Source: an uncultured Lachnospiraceae bacterium (GTDB lineage: Bacteria > Bacillota > Clostridia > Lachnospirales > Lachnospiraceae). Taken from it: DNA of 46,148 bases. Made by a program: the position numbers and the translations under genes. Location: NCBI GenBank assembly GCA_947630925.1, contig CANRJM010000017.1:1-46148 (forward strand), read 5' to 3'. Under the pieces are notes generated by a model. That model was not told where the DNA came from and ran no database searches. It saw only the letters and a list, made by a program, of their open reading frames with translations. Each line of letters opens with the position of its first letter. Within the stretch, counting starts at the first letter, position 1. Shown in pieces: positions 17,901 through 28,200 of the stretch.

Positions 17901-18775
17901 CTGTCATATGCGATCGGTATTACCCGGCTAAAAAGTCCCACCACATCGCGATACTTTCTTGGACGGTATGCCATCATCCTTCCAATGACGGCATGGGATA
18001 TCCCTCTGCGAAGACAAAGTTCAGCAAATAAAGCCAGATACCATATACTCTCAACAGAGACCTTCCCGCTCTTTGCAAAATCATGGATTTTCCCATGCAG
18101 TTCTACCGGTACCGCAATCCTGATCCTTCCCGCTGCTGCCGATATACCTGCCGGATGCTCGTTCCATTGTCCGGATGCATCCGAAAAATGACGTCTCATC
18201 CAATTTCCTGCCTGTTCAGCCGATGCAGTCTTCTCCTCGCCGCCGGCAAGCAGTTCCAGATATCTGTCATCCGAGGTTATCTGCCGTTTCCACTGGGCAA
18301 AGCCAATCCTCCGAATCGCCCCGACGGAATCTCTCTGCCACTGAACCAAGATCAGCAGTGCGGCCCGATCTATAATAAAATGATGAAATTTCTCACAGCC
18401 GCACCAACTTCCGTCTCCAAAGTGAAATATGGCAAAACTGCAGAGCCGTTCTCCAAAGGGAATCGGTTTCTCGATCCAATCCCGAATACATTGCTCTTTC
18501 ATTGAAATATCTGTCTCGCTGCGCTCATACACAGGGACGTCTGCTTCCCCGGAGGCAATCTCTCCTATCTGATTTTTCCCATAATATCCAAGACGCAGAG
18601 CGCCGTGCGCGGCAGGCATGGCAGACAACATCTGCCTGACAATAGTAAGATCATTTTCTTCAAACTGAAAATACCCTCCAAGCAGACAAAGAGCCGACTC
18701 AGAATAGGAAAGCATCATATTTTCAATATTCTTTTGTGCCGGTAATAGAGGATACCTGACAATATCATGATCCAT
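14996..18775 (-). CDS. EntF-like NRPS, C-A(Ser)-T-TE, with a cysteine thioesterase
   Basis: 1259 aa, close to EntF length. The condensation domain (about 1-420) has HHFIID at 131-136. The adenylation domain (about 430-930) has YTSGSSGLPK, LYGPTE and YRTGD. My hand-read pocket is D-V-W-H-F-S-L-I-D-K, almost identical to EntF (DVWHFSLVDK), so serine is predicted. The carrier motif LEAGLDSLTAIQ lies near 966, and the thioesterase spans about 1010-1259. The TE nucleophile motif is GYCVG, with Cys1087 encoded by TGT at 15517-15515 in place of the usual Ser; Asp (FGDRDP) and His (GAGHYF) are present. AAGGAGG lies 7 bases before the ATG and an extended -10 promoter lies about 68 bases upstream. Its C domain must accept an acyl or peptidyl donor, perhaps from the adjacent ACP or the 3402-aa NRPS. 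Confidence 0.92.
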   Translation of the reverse strand: MDHDIVRYPLLPAQKNIENMMLSYSESALCLLGGYFQFEENDLTIVRQMLSAMPAAHGALRLGYYGKNQIGEIASGEADVPVYERSETDISMKEQCIRDWIEKPIPFGERLCSFAIFHFGDGSWCGCEKFHHFIIDRAALLILVQWQRDSVGAIRRIGFAQWKRQITSDDRYLELLAGGEEKTASAEQAGNWMRRHFSDASGQWNEHPAGISAAAGRIRIAVPVELHGKIHDFAKSGKVSVESIWYLALFAELCLRRGISHAVIGRMMAYRPRKYRDVVGLFSRVIPIAYDRQPGELLEQCAALDGQFLAGLRYGCYSLEELQEIMPEADLAFDILVSYYPMDMEMEQGREYHEVSANCIDTPLRIWINDGVGHPSMEIYYQTAYYDTKRATELAERCFLLLDQICNGCRWEQLSLLSERDHAAYRRVNSCGRVKPEKTPAQMFIRRCLHAIQTGDRRTVLRDNDAAWDGRQALVWFYQAADWLRAHGAEEGMIVGVCAERSVRLPLLLLAIQHVGAAVLTVAVNETQDRRKELLSDSGMVVGDRELSEVDLMPETDVEQRASGEVKRIYPESSLRKQTAYLMYTSGSSGLPKAVRISVYSLMCRLEWMNCQYGCGEVVLQKTPYTFDVSMWELLLVPAYGGCLYLMEQGEERLPDKIGEALIREKITRCHFVPGMLSAFLDYWEREENTGRDVSLAELFVSGETLTPALAERTRRIFPGVRLINLYGPTECTIDVSWYECGGEYEPEIPIGRAVANTQLYVMAPAGTTVLPIRAEGELCVVGDLVGMGYLGEDQGGYFCYQGQPAYRTGDRCFLREDGELVFCGRLDSQTKLRGMRIDTAAVEYVLMQQEGIRAAYAAVEGNYLAAWYEADREIVGLSKRLEGQLPRYNIPSVWRQVEQFPRMANGKPDIPKLLSLPVRQRKAHTGEMEEMPATKAGRQLLALLKKYAPQITVSPDDDILEAGLDSLTAIQIVGALRDQGYDCSYGLLYQYPTIRRLERVLEVSHSDRKGMDWLVQKGAAHLLLCIPYGGGGSEIYGALARKLQGLPWDIAVVSTADFGRRTVREMAEELAVQLSGYQEYTLFGYCVGTALAVALLRKLESEERTVCNIYLAASLPDRYFRLGKKKYSVWDMLPDWAVVLFLERLQPKNRRKVEFTSRIAQFRMDAAKFFDYMEYRPACRTSHPVTLLFGDRDPLTRRWPRRYQEWRRYFRGSMRVKTIKGAGHYFLPDDAQKIASLLWSDWQDMVSSGQAGFWRSYK

Positions 18776-18842
18776 CTGCCTTCCTCCTTCTCTCTGGCTG
18801 GCGGCAAGCAGTACCCGCAGAAAAACTTAATATTTTATATGG

Positions 18843-18851
18843 ATTATAGCA
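18843..18851 (-). promoter_or_regulatory. Extended -10 promoter for the serine NRPS operon
   Basis: On the minus strand TGC-TATAAT (18851-18843) forms an extended -10 element 68 bases before the NRPS start. I see no good -35. The surrounding DNA is very AT-rich. Confidence 0.5.
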
Positions 18852-18932
18852 TATTGTCATTAAATATACTATGTTAAATTTTGACTATTTTGACTGCCCC
18901 AAAAAAATAAGTTGTGTCCAAAAGAAAATAAG

Positions 18933-18961
18933 TTGCGGATTTACGGCAAATCCATTATAAT
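18933..18961 (+). promoter_or_regulatory. Promoter for the ACP-ketosynthase pair, with a palindrome in its spacer
   Basis: TTGCGG (18933-18938), 17 bases, then TATAAT (18956-18961). The spacer holds the palindrome GGATTT-ACGGC-AAATCC (18937-18953), a likely operator. TGCGGATTT (18934-18942) recurs inverted as AAATCCGCA at 19006-19014 in the leader. CCTGT/ACAGG (18963-18979) forms another small hairpin. Just upstream AAAATAAGTTG appears twice (about 18904-18915 and 18925-18935). Together these account for most of the 338-base divergent gap between the NRPS and the ACP gene. Confidence 0.6.
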
Positions 18962-19113
18962 ACCTGTAATACTCACAGGGTTTGTATCGGTGCGCTGCCT
19001 GTCTCAAATCCGCAGGCTGTATGCAGCTTTGATATATGCATATCTTTAACGCAAATATGGTATTATAAAATATGAAAAAATTTAGCAGCGCAGAAACGGA
19101 GAATGTAACTATT

Positions 19114-19401
19114 ATGGCAGAGACTCATTTAGAAAAACAGATTTTTGATATGATTGTAGAAAAGATGGAGCTGAAAGATGTGGTTGCCGAGCTTCCCCAG
19201 GAAAAACTTTCCTATGATACCCCCCTCTTCGAATCAATGGACCCGGAAGGGCTGGCTCTGGATTCCATCGCCGCTCTGGAGTTAGTGGTACTGTTAAAAG
19301 AACATTTTGACGTGACTGTTGGGGATGAGGATATGGCAAAACTTACCACGGTAAACAAAATTGCAGATTTCATCCGCAGTTCAAAACAGGAGGCATCATG
19401 A
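19114..19401 (+). CDS. Acyl carrier protein
   Basis: About 95 aa from the ATG at 19114; an in-frame ATG at 19072 would add 14 residues but has no ribosome binding site. The phosphopantetheine site is LALDSIAALEL (Ser51), the core of a discrete carrier protein, with the usual acidic helices around it. Its stop overlaps the ketosynthase start by 4 bases (ATGA), so the two are translationally coupled and the KS is its probable partner. It should be loaded by the phosphopantetheinyl transferase at 42.8 kb. It may carry the chain that the serine NRPS condensation domain accepts, or a tailoring intermediate. The exact start is uncertain. Confidence 0.87.
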   Translation: MAETHLEKQIFDMIVEKMELKDVVAELPQEKLSYDTPLFESMDPEGLALDSIAALELVVLLKEHFDVTVGDEDMAKLTTVNKIADFIRSSKQEAS

Positions 19402-21641
19402 ATAAAAAACACATCGTTGTGACCGGAATGGGTGCGATTACCTCGAACGGCAGCAATGTAAATGAATTTTTTCAAAACAGCATGGCAGGGCAGAGGGGAA
19501 TCACCGATTCTCCCTGTCCTGTTTTTGATACCGGCAGCCTGCTGACCCAATATTGGGGGACAGCCGACGCCTTTCTGGAAGGATTGCAGGACTCTCCCCG
19601 CATCTATCGCTCTGAGCGGTTGGCAAAGCACGCAATAACCGAAGCGCTCGCTGACGCACATATCACAAAGCAAAACCTTCATGATGCGGGAACACGCTGC
19701 GCCTTAATACTCGCCTCACTCAGTTACGACGACTATTATATCCTGGAGACTTCTAATTTGGACGGAAATGCCAAAGAGATACAAAAAACCTCTTATCTTT
19801 CCAATCTCTCCGGATTTGCGCAAAATATAAAAAATTACTGCGGCGTTACCGGCGCATGCTATGACTTTTCTTCCGCCTGCTCTTCCAGTACGGCCGCAAT
19901 CGGCTTTGCCAGGGATTTAATCCAGTCGGAGCAGTACGATATTGCCATTGTCTGCGGCGCAGATTCCCTGTCGCAGATGGTGGCATATGGTTTCCACAGC
20001 CTAAAAGCGCTCAGTTCTCATCTGTGCCATCCGCTGGACAGCAGCCGGGACGGCATTAATATTGGAGAAGGCTGCGGCGTTCTGGTAATGGAATCCGACC
20101 TGCATGCGCAGAAACGCCGCGCCAAAGCTTACGCAGAATGCGTAGGAGCCTCCACTGGCAATGAAGCTTTTCACATTACCAGCCCGGACACTAACGCAGA
20201 AGGGTTTTTCCGCTCCATGAAAACCGCCTTAGACGACGCCGGTCTCTCGCCGGAATCCATTGATTACGTGAATCTGCATGGAACAGGCACTCCAATCAAC
20301 GATTCCGTAGAACTGGCTGCCCTAAAACGGCTTTATGGAACGGCGGCGCGTCATCCTTACCTTTCGTCACTCAAATCCCTGATTGGCCATTGTATGGGCG
20401 CAGCGGGGGCATTAGAGGCAATCATGACGGTTCTCTGCCTTAACCGGCAGCAGTATCTTCCGATTTCTTATGTAGTAACCCCTATGGAAGAACTAAAAGA
20501 ATTTACCATCCAACCGATGGAACAGAAACATACCATCCGTTACGCTATGTCAAACTCCTTTGCCTTTGCCGGTAATACAGCAAGCGTTATATTTCAACGA
20601 ATCGAAGATAAAATTCCGGAACCGGATACAACGCACGCCGGGAAGTCTCAACAGACAGAGCGCCCCGTATGGATTAACGGAATCGGTATCCTGACGCCGC
20701 AAATGCCGGATGTTTCCCAATGGATACAAATCCTCTATGATAAACTTTCCGTCCCAAAAATGCCACAGCCAATCCCAACGCCAACGCCAGGTATCCCGGC
20801 AGGGAAACTGCGTGGAGTCAATCATTTATCCCGCCTTCTCCTCTCTTCCGCCCTTCAGGCAGAATGCGACGGCGGACTCCATCACGATTCATGGGTTCCG
20901 GAGCAGATAGGAACCTACTACTCTTCCGGGTTTGGCGCAGTGACAGAACGTCTGGAATACGGAAAGATCGTGTCGCAGGAGACGCCGGATCTTTGCAGTC
21001 CAACCGTATTTGCCAATATCTCGCCCAATGCTCCGTTAGGGCATCTTTGCATCAATCTTCATTGCAAAGGTCCAAGCGCAAGTTTCCATGGCGCTTCTCC
21101 ATTGCTGCCATCCCTCCTGTCCATCCAAAAAGGGAACTGCAGTACCGTTTTCAGCAGCATGACGGAAGAATATGAACTATTGATAGAAAAAACTTCCGGA
21201 AATAAATATCAGGAGAGCAGCATTACCTTATTACTGCAAGATCAGCCGACAGAACATTCGTATTGCGCGGCAGAACAGATTGTTACCTTTGACTCAGACA
21301 GCCTAGAAGCTTTCATGCCGGTTTGCACCGTCCCCGATCTCATTTTCGCAGATAGAGAGACGGCATGCAAAAAAGAGCTGCAGAAGATTTTACGGAAATA
21401 CTACAAAAATATCCCACTGCTGTTTACCGATTCCTGCACCGGTCCGCTTGCCGGCAATATTCTGTATGCCAACATCGCACTTGCCGCCGTCTGCCTGAAA
21501 AGACAATCTCTGCCAGACTGTCTGACCACAGAAAACGTACCGGCAAAACCATTTTCTTCTATTTTGGTTACAGGCAGTGATTCCTGTAAAAATTTCCATC
21601 AGGTTCTGCTGACTTCCGTTTCGAAAGGAGACCGGGAATAA
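19398..21641 (+). CDS. Fused ketosynthase / chain-length-factor-like protein
   Basis: 747 aa, roughly two KS halves in one chain. Residues 1-415 are a complete beta-ketoacyl-ACP synthase with Cys161 (SSACSSS), His294 (HGTGT) and His331 (GHCMGAAGA). Residues about 425-740 form a second, degenerate KS-like unit. At the active-site position it reads KGPSASFHGASP without a cysteine, and its C-terminal half ends GPLAGNILYANIALA, so it resembles the Ketoacyl-synt_2/chain-length-factor family of aryl-polyene and type II PKS loci. There it would set chain length, but separate proteins are usual and a single-chain fusion is uncommon. CAGGAGG precedes the ATG, which overlaps the ACP stop. No ketoreductase or acyltransferase gene is seen in the window, so reductive steps must come from elsewhere. 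Confidence 0.87.
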   Translation: MNKKHIVVTGMGAITSNGSNVNEFFQNSMAGQRGITDSPCPVFDTGSLLTQYWGTADAFLEGLQDSPRIYRSERLAKHAITEALADAHITKQNLHDAGTRCALILASLSYDDYYILETSNLDGNAKEIQKTSYLSNLSGFAQNIKNYCGVTGACYDFSSACSSSTAAIGFARDLIQSEQYDIAIVCGADSLSQMVAYGFHSLKALSSHLCHPLDSSRDGINIGEGCGVLVMESDLHAQKRRAKAYAECVGASTGNEAFHITSPDTNAEGFFRSMKTALDDAGLSPESIDYVNLHGTGTPINDSVELAALKRLYGTAARHPYLSSLKSLIGHCMGAAGALEAIMTVLCLNRQQYLPISYVVTPMEELKEFTIQPMEQKHTIRYAMSNSFAFAGNTASVIFQRIEDKIPEPDTTHAGKSQQTERPVWINGIGILTPQMPDVSQWIQILYDKLSVPKMPQPIPTPTPGIPAGKLRGVNHLSRLLLSSALQAECDGGLHHDSWVPEQIGTYYSSGFGAVTERLEYGKIVSQETPDLCSPTVFANISPNAPLGHLCINLHCKGPSASFHGASPLLPSLLSIQKGNCSTVFSSMTEEYELLIEKTSGNKYQESSITLLLQDQPTEHSYCAAEQIVTFDSDSLEAFMPVCTVPDLIFADRETACKKELQKILRKYYKNIPLLFTDSCTGPLAGNILYANIALAAVCLKRQSLPDCLTTENVPAKPFSSILVTGSDSCKNFHQVLLTSVSKGDRE

Positions 21642-21763
21642 ACCATACCACTGCGCATCTCCTTTTTTGGATTCGGACCGTTGGAATCCGATCATTCAAA
21701 ACAGGCGATATCAATGAACCGGCAATCATCGCAGGCGGCGGTCTTTCCTAATATGCAAAACGG

Positions 21764-22216
21764 TCACGCCATAAAAAGGATGAATACGGCGGTCGCTTTT
21801 CTATCATTCGCAGACTCCGACCGGTCTGCTGATACAGACGATCCATGCGGCGGCTTTATATGACTTTCACAGCGCACCTTTGCCAGATTCCCCACTGCCA
21901 ATTCCACAGTCACTTCTGTCATCACAACATCCCCCGGAGCGGGCAGACATGGCACATCTGCCTCTTCCACCCCTGCCAGATATGTCTGCCTGCAGGCTGC
22001 CTGGCTGCGGTAACCAAATAACACGGAAGCAGACTGCGCCATATTTTCCATCATATAACTTGCTGATACGGTAAGCGCATCGCCTTCCGTCACCTTTTTC
22101 CCTGTACAAACCCTTTCCCTTGATAATTCAAGAACCGTATCAATCATCAAAAAAGGGTATCTCTGTGGCATCAACTCCAACATATTGATCCCTGAACCAT
22201 CGAATTCTCCCTGCAC
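21764..22216 (-). CDS. Hotdog-fold dehydratase-like protein (FabZ/ApeI type) lacking the usual catalytic His
   Basis: 150 aa. A GTG start at 22216 with GAGGG 6 bases upstream is most likely; an internal ATG lies at 22183. The fold is marked by LMPQRYPFLMIDTVLEL and by ENMAQSASVLFGY around the hotdog helix. In FabZ the first motif is LPHRYPFLLVD, whose His is catalytic. Here the codon is CAG (Gln), while the Glu of the second motif is kept. It may be non-catalytic, for example a binding or intermediate-shuttling protein, or use an altered mechanism. It follows the 3402-aa NRPS by 63 bases on the same strand and converges on the KS gene. Confidence 0.78.
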   Translation of the reverse strand: MQGEFDGSGINMLELMPQRYPFLMIDTVLELSRERVCTGKKVTEGDALTVSASYMMENMAQSASVLFGYRSQAACRQTYLAGVEEADVPCLPAPGDVVMTEVTVELAVGNLAKVRCESHIKPPHGSSVSADRSESANDRKATAVFILFMA

Positions 22217-22279
22217 TCCTGTCCCTCACTTTCCACAGCGCGCCCGAAAAGTAACGACGCTGTTTCCTTTCCAAAAACG

Positions 22280-25200
22280 TCAGTTTTGAAAACGGCGTTT
22301 CACCCATCCGGCAAGTTCATTCTTATACTTCTGCAAATATATCAGATGTTCCCTCTCTGAACCCTGAATCAGCCAGACGCCGCTATCTCCCGAAGTATAA
22401 GGTTTCCAACAATCTGACGCCGCTTTAACAACACCCCCGCCGCTGCTTTCTGCCTCTGTCCTGCCGGATAAATTGCAGGCATAGATTGGGCACTCTACAA
22501 TTCCATCGCAGGGAAGGGGATCTGCAATATTCTGCCATGCTACCAGATATGCCGTTTCTTCCGCCGGCGTCCATTTCTCACGCTGCTTTTTCTCCAGACC
22601 GGCAATCTGATATGCCTGCCTCCTGTCTGCCTCCTGTCCTGCATCCTGATGCGGCTCAGCCTCCAACATAATGATTGCCCCCGGATGCTTTCCATTTTTC
22701 TCCAGTCTCCGGGCAAGCTGATGCGCCACGCTTCCTCCCTGGGAATACCCAACCAAAATATCCCCATCCTTCCAGATGTTTTGCATTTCCCGCCAGTAAG
22801 CGTCTATCGTTTCTGCCCATTTTGCCGACGGCTCCTTCTCCATCCGGCTGCGCTCCTCTTCGGACAAACCCGAAATCAGACGATACTTCATATCATGCAT
22901 GCCATAAGCCGTTCCCTGCCATTCCAGTTTCTTTAACCATTCCAAATAACAGAATGGCATACCTCCGGATGGCGGCAGGCAGATAAGAGACGGATAACTG
23001 TCTGCCCGGCTTCCCTGCCAGAGAACCTGCGGACGTTCAGCTTCCCTCATTTCCCTGACGCTTTTGCCGAGAAGCTCTTCTCCCAACAGCTTTGGCGTAT
23101 CACAGGCAAAAATCTCATTGACCGTAACCTGATAGCCGCCCAGGGCTGATATCAGGCGCATGACGTCAATCGAATTTCCTCCGAGCGCAAAAAAGGAGTC
23201 GTTTCTCCCCACAGGAGAAGTATTCAAAATCTCCGCAAAAAGCTCTGCTATCTTTTGCTCCATGTCGTTCTCAGGTTCCTCATACTGCCCGTTTTCTTTT
23301 CTCGCCGGCCGCTCCAATGCACTGACGTCTAATTTTCCACTCTGGTTCAACGGAATGGCAGCTATCTGCACAAACGAATCCGGAATCATATAATACGGCA
23401 GCTTTCGATTTAATTCCGCACGCACATTCTCCATCTCTAGTTCCTCATGATGTTCACTGACAAGATATGCCGCCAGAATCTCCTGCCCATCCTCCCGGAA
23501 GCAGACAACTGCAGCTTCTGCAATCTGCGGCATCTCACAGAGGGAATGCTCTATCTCCGTCAGTTCAATACGAAACCCCCGGAGCTTGATCTGACTGTCT
23601 ATCCTGCCGTCGTACAAAAGATTTCCATCCTCCATATATCTCCCAAGATCGCCGGTGCGGTACATCCTTCCTGTTCCAAAAGGATTCCTGACAAAACTCT
23701 TCGCCGTCAGTTCCGGCTGGTTCAGATACTCTCCGGCCAATCCCTCTCCGGCAATGCAAATTTCTCCCCTCATGCCAATACCGCAGAGTTTTTCTCCCTG
23801 CAGAATATATATTTTTTTGTTTGGAAGAGGCCTCCCGATGGGAACGCTTCCCTCTAACCGTCCCCGATAGACATATGCCGCAGCATTGACCGTGGCTTCC
23901 GTCGGTCCATAGGAATTGACCAGAAGGTCTGTTACCGGATACCATTTTTCCATAATTTCCCGTCTGGCAACGTCCCCGCCGCAATCAACAAAACGAAGTC
24001 CATGAAAACGCTCCGGATGAAGAGCGCCCAACATAACAGTCGTAGTCATCAGTACAGTCACATGCTGCCTGCCGCAATACTCTTCCAAAGCCTCTGCAGA
24101 CTGCATCGTCTCCCGGTCGATCAGGCACAGGGTGCCGCCGGTTCCCAATGTATTAAAAATATCCCAAACAGACTGGTCAAAAACATAATTGGCAAGCTGC
24201 AGAACCACGTCTTCCGGACAAAAACCATAAAAATCTGCATTTGCATAAATCATATTACTCAGAGAACCATGCGTAATGACAACGCCTTTGGGATGTCCGG
24301 TGGTACCCGATGTATAAATCATATATGCCGCCCGATTCTCCCATGTCTCTTTTCCGGCAAACAACGCCTCTTCCGGAATAGCGCATTCCATTCCTTCCAT
24401 TGCCTGCAGATTGATATCATAGACCGGAATGCCAAGTTCCTCCGCTATTCCCATCATCTTTTCCCTGTCAGCCGGACAGACGCTCAAAAGGACCGCCTCT
24501 GGTTTACAATCTCCCAGAATATACCGAATCCTGTCCTTTGGATATTGCGGGTCGATTGGTACATAGGCCGCTCCTGCTAACATCGCGCCAACAATAGATA
24601 CTATCATTTCCATTCTGCGCTCTGCAAAGATTGCAACAAAACGTTTTTCATTGCCATTACAGCCAATCTGCGCCGCTGCTTTTTGTCCTGCCTCATAAAG
24701 CTGCCGATATGTCAGCTCCTGTCCAAAAAATCGTATCGCTATGGCATCCGCCCTGGTCTGCGCCTGTTCCCGCAGCATCATCAGAAAACTCTTTTCCGGA
24801 TAGTTTTTTCTCTTTCCGGAAAAGTCCCCCAACATATCCGCTTTCTCCTCCGCCGTAATCACAGAAAGTTCTTCTGCTTTCTTCTCCGGAGCTTCTGCCA
24901 TCTCATGCAGGATTCTTTCAATTCGCCCTGCCAGACGGGCCATCTGGCTCTCACAATACATACTGCCGTCATAGAGCAGATGAAAAGACAATCCTTCCTT
25001 TTCTTCCACAAAAAATGTTACCGGATAATTGGTCTCCTCACGCAATGTCTCTGTTTCAAAACAACTGTCCTCTTGTTCTTCTGCATAATAATTCTCATAT
25101 ACAAATAAAGTCTGCACCAGGGTATCCCCAAGCCCTGTCAGGCTTTGAATCTCCGATAAGGCAGTATCCTCATACGGCATAGAGGCTATGGCTCTCTCCT

Positions 25201-28200
25201 GCTGCTGCAGCAGAAGTTCTCTTACTGACTGCTCTCCGGACATTGTTACCCGCACCGGGATGGTATTAATAAACATGCCCACAGCTTTCTCAATGCCTGC
25301 CAACTCAATATTTCTCCCGGAAACGGTCTTTCCAAAGACAACGTCGTTTATATGATTCTCTCTCTGCAGCAATACGCCCCATACTGTCTCAAACAGAGTA
25401 CTCATCGTGATTCCAAACTGCGCCATCAGCGCCCGCAGTTGTTTTGTAAACTGCGGGGCAAGCGAAACCTTTTGCATCCTTTCGCCATGTCCTTTTCCTC
25501 CTGATGCTGTCGGCTGGACAGAGCCGCCTTCCGTACATTCTCCCAGATAAGATTTCCAATATGTCAGGCTTTCCTCCTGATTGTGTCCCTGTCTCTGCCG
25601 CCATGCAAGATAAGAAGAATACGCGCAGGATTGCCCGCACTCCTTACGGACAAGTTCCCTCATTTCGTCCATGCTTTTTCCCTCACACAACAGGAGATAA
25701 TAGCGTTCCAGCGTCTGCAGCAGGACAGGAAAACTCCAGCCGTCCAGAATAATATGGTGCTGCGTTACCAACAACTGCACTTCTTCCTTTTGAGCCTGAT
25801 TTGGGAAGGCCAGAATACGAATCAGGCTGTCATCCGACAGGGAGAAATGCCTCTCACATTCCCTTTGCCGATATGCTTCCGGCTGTCCCTTTTCAATCAC
25901 TTCAAAATAGATGTTTCTCTCCTTCCAGATTACCTGGTAAGCCTGCGTAAGCCCCCACTGATAAAAAGATGTGCGCAGCGCCTCATACCTCATGGCAAGG
26001 ATTTGCAACGCCCTTTCCATACAGGAAGCATCCCATTTTCCATGTACTGTCAGCAAATCCTGCAGCACATATGATGTGCCGTCAGGCTGCGCCATCCAGT
26101 GGTAGAGCATCCCCTCCTGCAGCGGCGTCAATGTAAAGATCCTCTCACAGTCTTCCGGCCGGAACTGATTGCGGAGAACGTTCCAGTCCTCTATCGGTAT
26201 TGTCCCCGGTTCGCTGACGTCAGACGGCGTCAGCACGGCCTGTTCTCCCTGCTCCGTCTCCCTGCCTTCCTCTGCAAAAAGGCGCAATTCCTCTACAAAA
26301 CCGTCAAGCAGATACGCTACGCGCCTGCAATCCATACGGTTATCATAAGTACAAAGAATCTCCAATCCATCCTGCAGCAGACGAATATTAAAAGATATCG
26401 TATTGGCATCCCCATTATCCGGATGTATCTCCGTCCCAAAGGTTTCACTGCACACCCGCATTCCACGCAATGGAACCGTCTGCTCCTCCCCGTGATAGTT
26501 AAAAACAATCCCGCCGGGAATCAGCCGTTTGCCATTTTTTTGCCGATAAAGACCATATCCTATCCCTTCATTCGGCACGCAGAGCAATGTTTCCTTGCAG
26601 CTTATGATCTGCTCCTCTCTGTCCTCACAATAGGTCAATATCATCGGATATATCGCCGTAAACCAACCAACTGTCCTGTCTGTCCTCAATGTCTCCTGTA
26701 ACACTCCGCGCCCGTGGCTCTCCATATATACCGGACATCTCTCTATCATAAAACGATTCTTTAGGCATCTGCAGAGCGCGGCAAGAAGCACTGCGTCCAG
26801 CCGGCAGTGATAAATATGCTGCGCCATCTGCCGCAGTCTATCCGATGCGCCTTGTTCCAACCTGATACGGTCCGTGGTAAATCCTCTGTTTGATCTGTCC
26901 GACAGGAAACGGTCTTCCGTCAAAGGGAGCGTCTCAATCTGCCTGACAATCCCCCGCCAATAATTTTCTTCGGTTTGAAACATCAGACTGTTTCGATATT
27001 TTTCCTGCCTTTCACTCCATTCCCCAAAGGATATGGTATGCGCAGGCAAGCAGTTCTCCAGCGTTTTTCCCTCTGCAGCCGCCCGGTACAGCGCAGAAAA
27101 ATCCTCCAGCAAAATTCCCCAGGAAACTTCATCCACTGCGATATGATGTATCACAAAAAGCAATCTGTCTTTACCTTCTTTCCAATGAAACAGATGGGCG
27201 CGCAGCACAATCCCATCTTCCATACAGAGAGATGCCTGGCACTCCTCACATCTCTCCACAGAAAAAGGCGATTCTTCCACATCAATCTCCGGCATCTCCT
27301 CCCTGGGACGAATCCGGAGAAAATGCGAAGCCGGCAAATCCGATGCTCCGCTTCCCTTCTCATCTCCTGACGCCACCTTTCCTTCCGTATAGGCGCGCAG
27401 CATGGCATGATGGGCAGCCAAAGCATTTACCGCCTTTTTCACTGCATCCAGCGATGCCGGCTCCTGAAAGGACAGCATGACAGACTGATTGTAATGGTTT
27501 GGGCAGGGAAAATCCGTCCTAAAAAAATCCCACAAAATCGGAGTCAGACGCACTTCCTCCCTCTCTCTATATTCCTGTGATTTTGCCGCTTTGGAAAGAT
27601 ACCCTTCCAGGCGGCGGATTGTACGAGCCTGCAAAAGATAACGTACCTCTGTTTCATATCCCCTTTCGCGAAGATGAGATACCATGCGGATCGCCTTGAT
27701 CGAATCGCCGCCTAATTCAAAGAAATCATCTTCAACCCCTATTCGGGAAATCTTCAGGATTTCCTCCCAGACCTGTACGCACACCTCCTGCGCTTCTGTT
27801 TCCGGCGGCACATATTCCTCCATCCCGCCAAATTCCGGAACCGGCAGATTTTTTCTATCAATCTTACCATTAACCGTCAAAGGCATTTCTTCCAGATGCA
27901 CTAACGCCTGCGGCACCATATAATAGGGCAGCATTTCCTCCAGCATACGTTTTAACTCCGCCGGTTCCAGCGAACAGTCAGCCGTATAATATCCGCACAA
28001 CCGCTTATCGCCATCGCTCGATTCCTTAACAATCACTGCCGCATCACGTACCTGCTCCACTTCAGACATCCGATGTTCAATCTCATCCAGCTCCATGCGG
28101 AAACCACGCACTTTTACCTGATTATCCCTGCGTCCCAAAAATTCTATATTTCCATCCGGCAGATACCGCGCCACATCACCGCTTCGGTACATCTTTCCTC

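Noticed and set aside
21669-21689. Hairpin GGATTC/GAATCC between the convergent KS and dehydratase genes as a terminator
   Set aside because: The T-tract precedes the stem on the plus strand and A's follow it on the minus strand, so it fits a terminator in neither direction.
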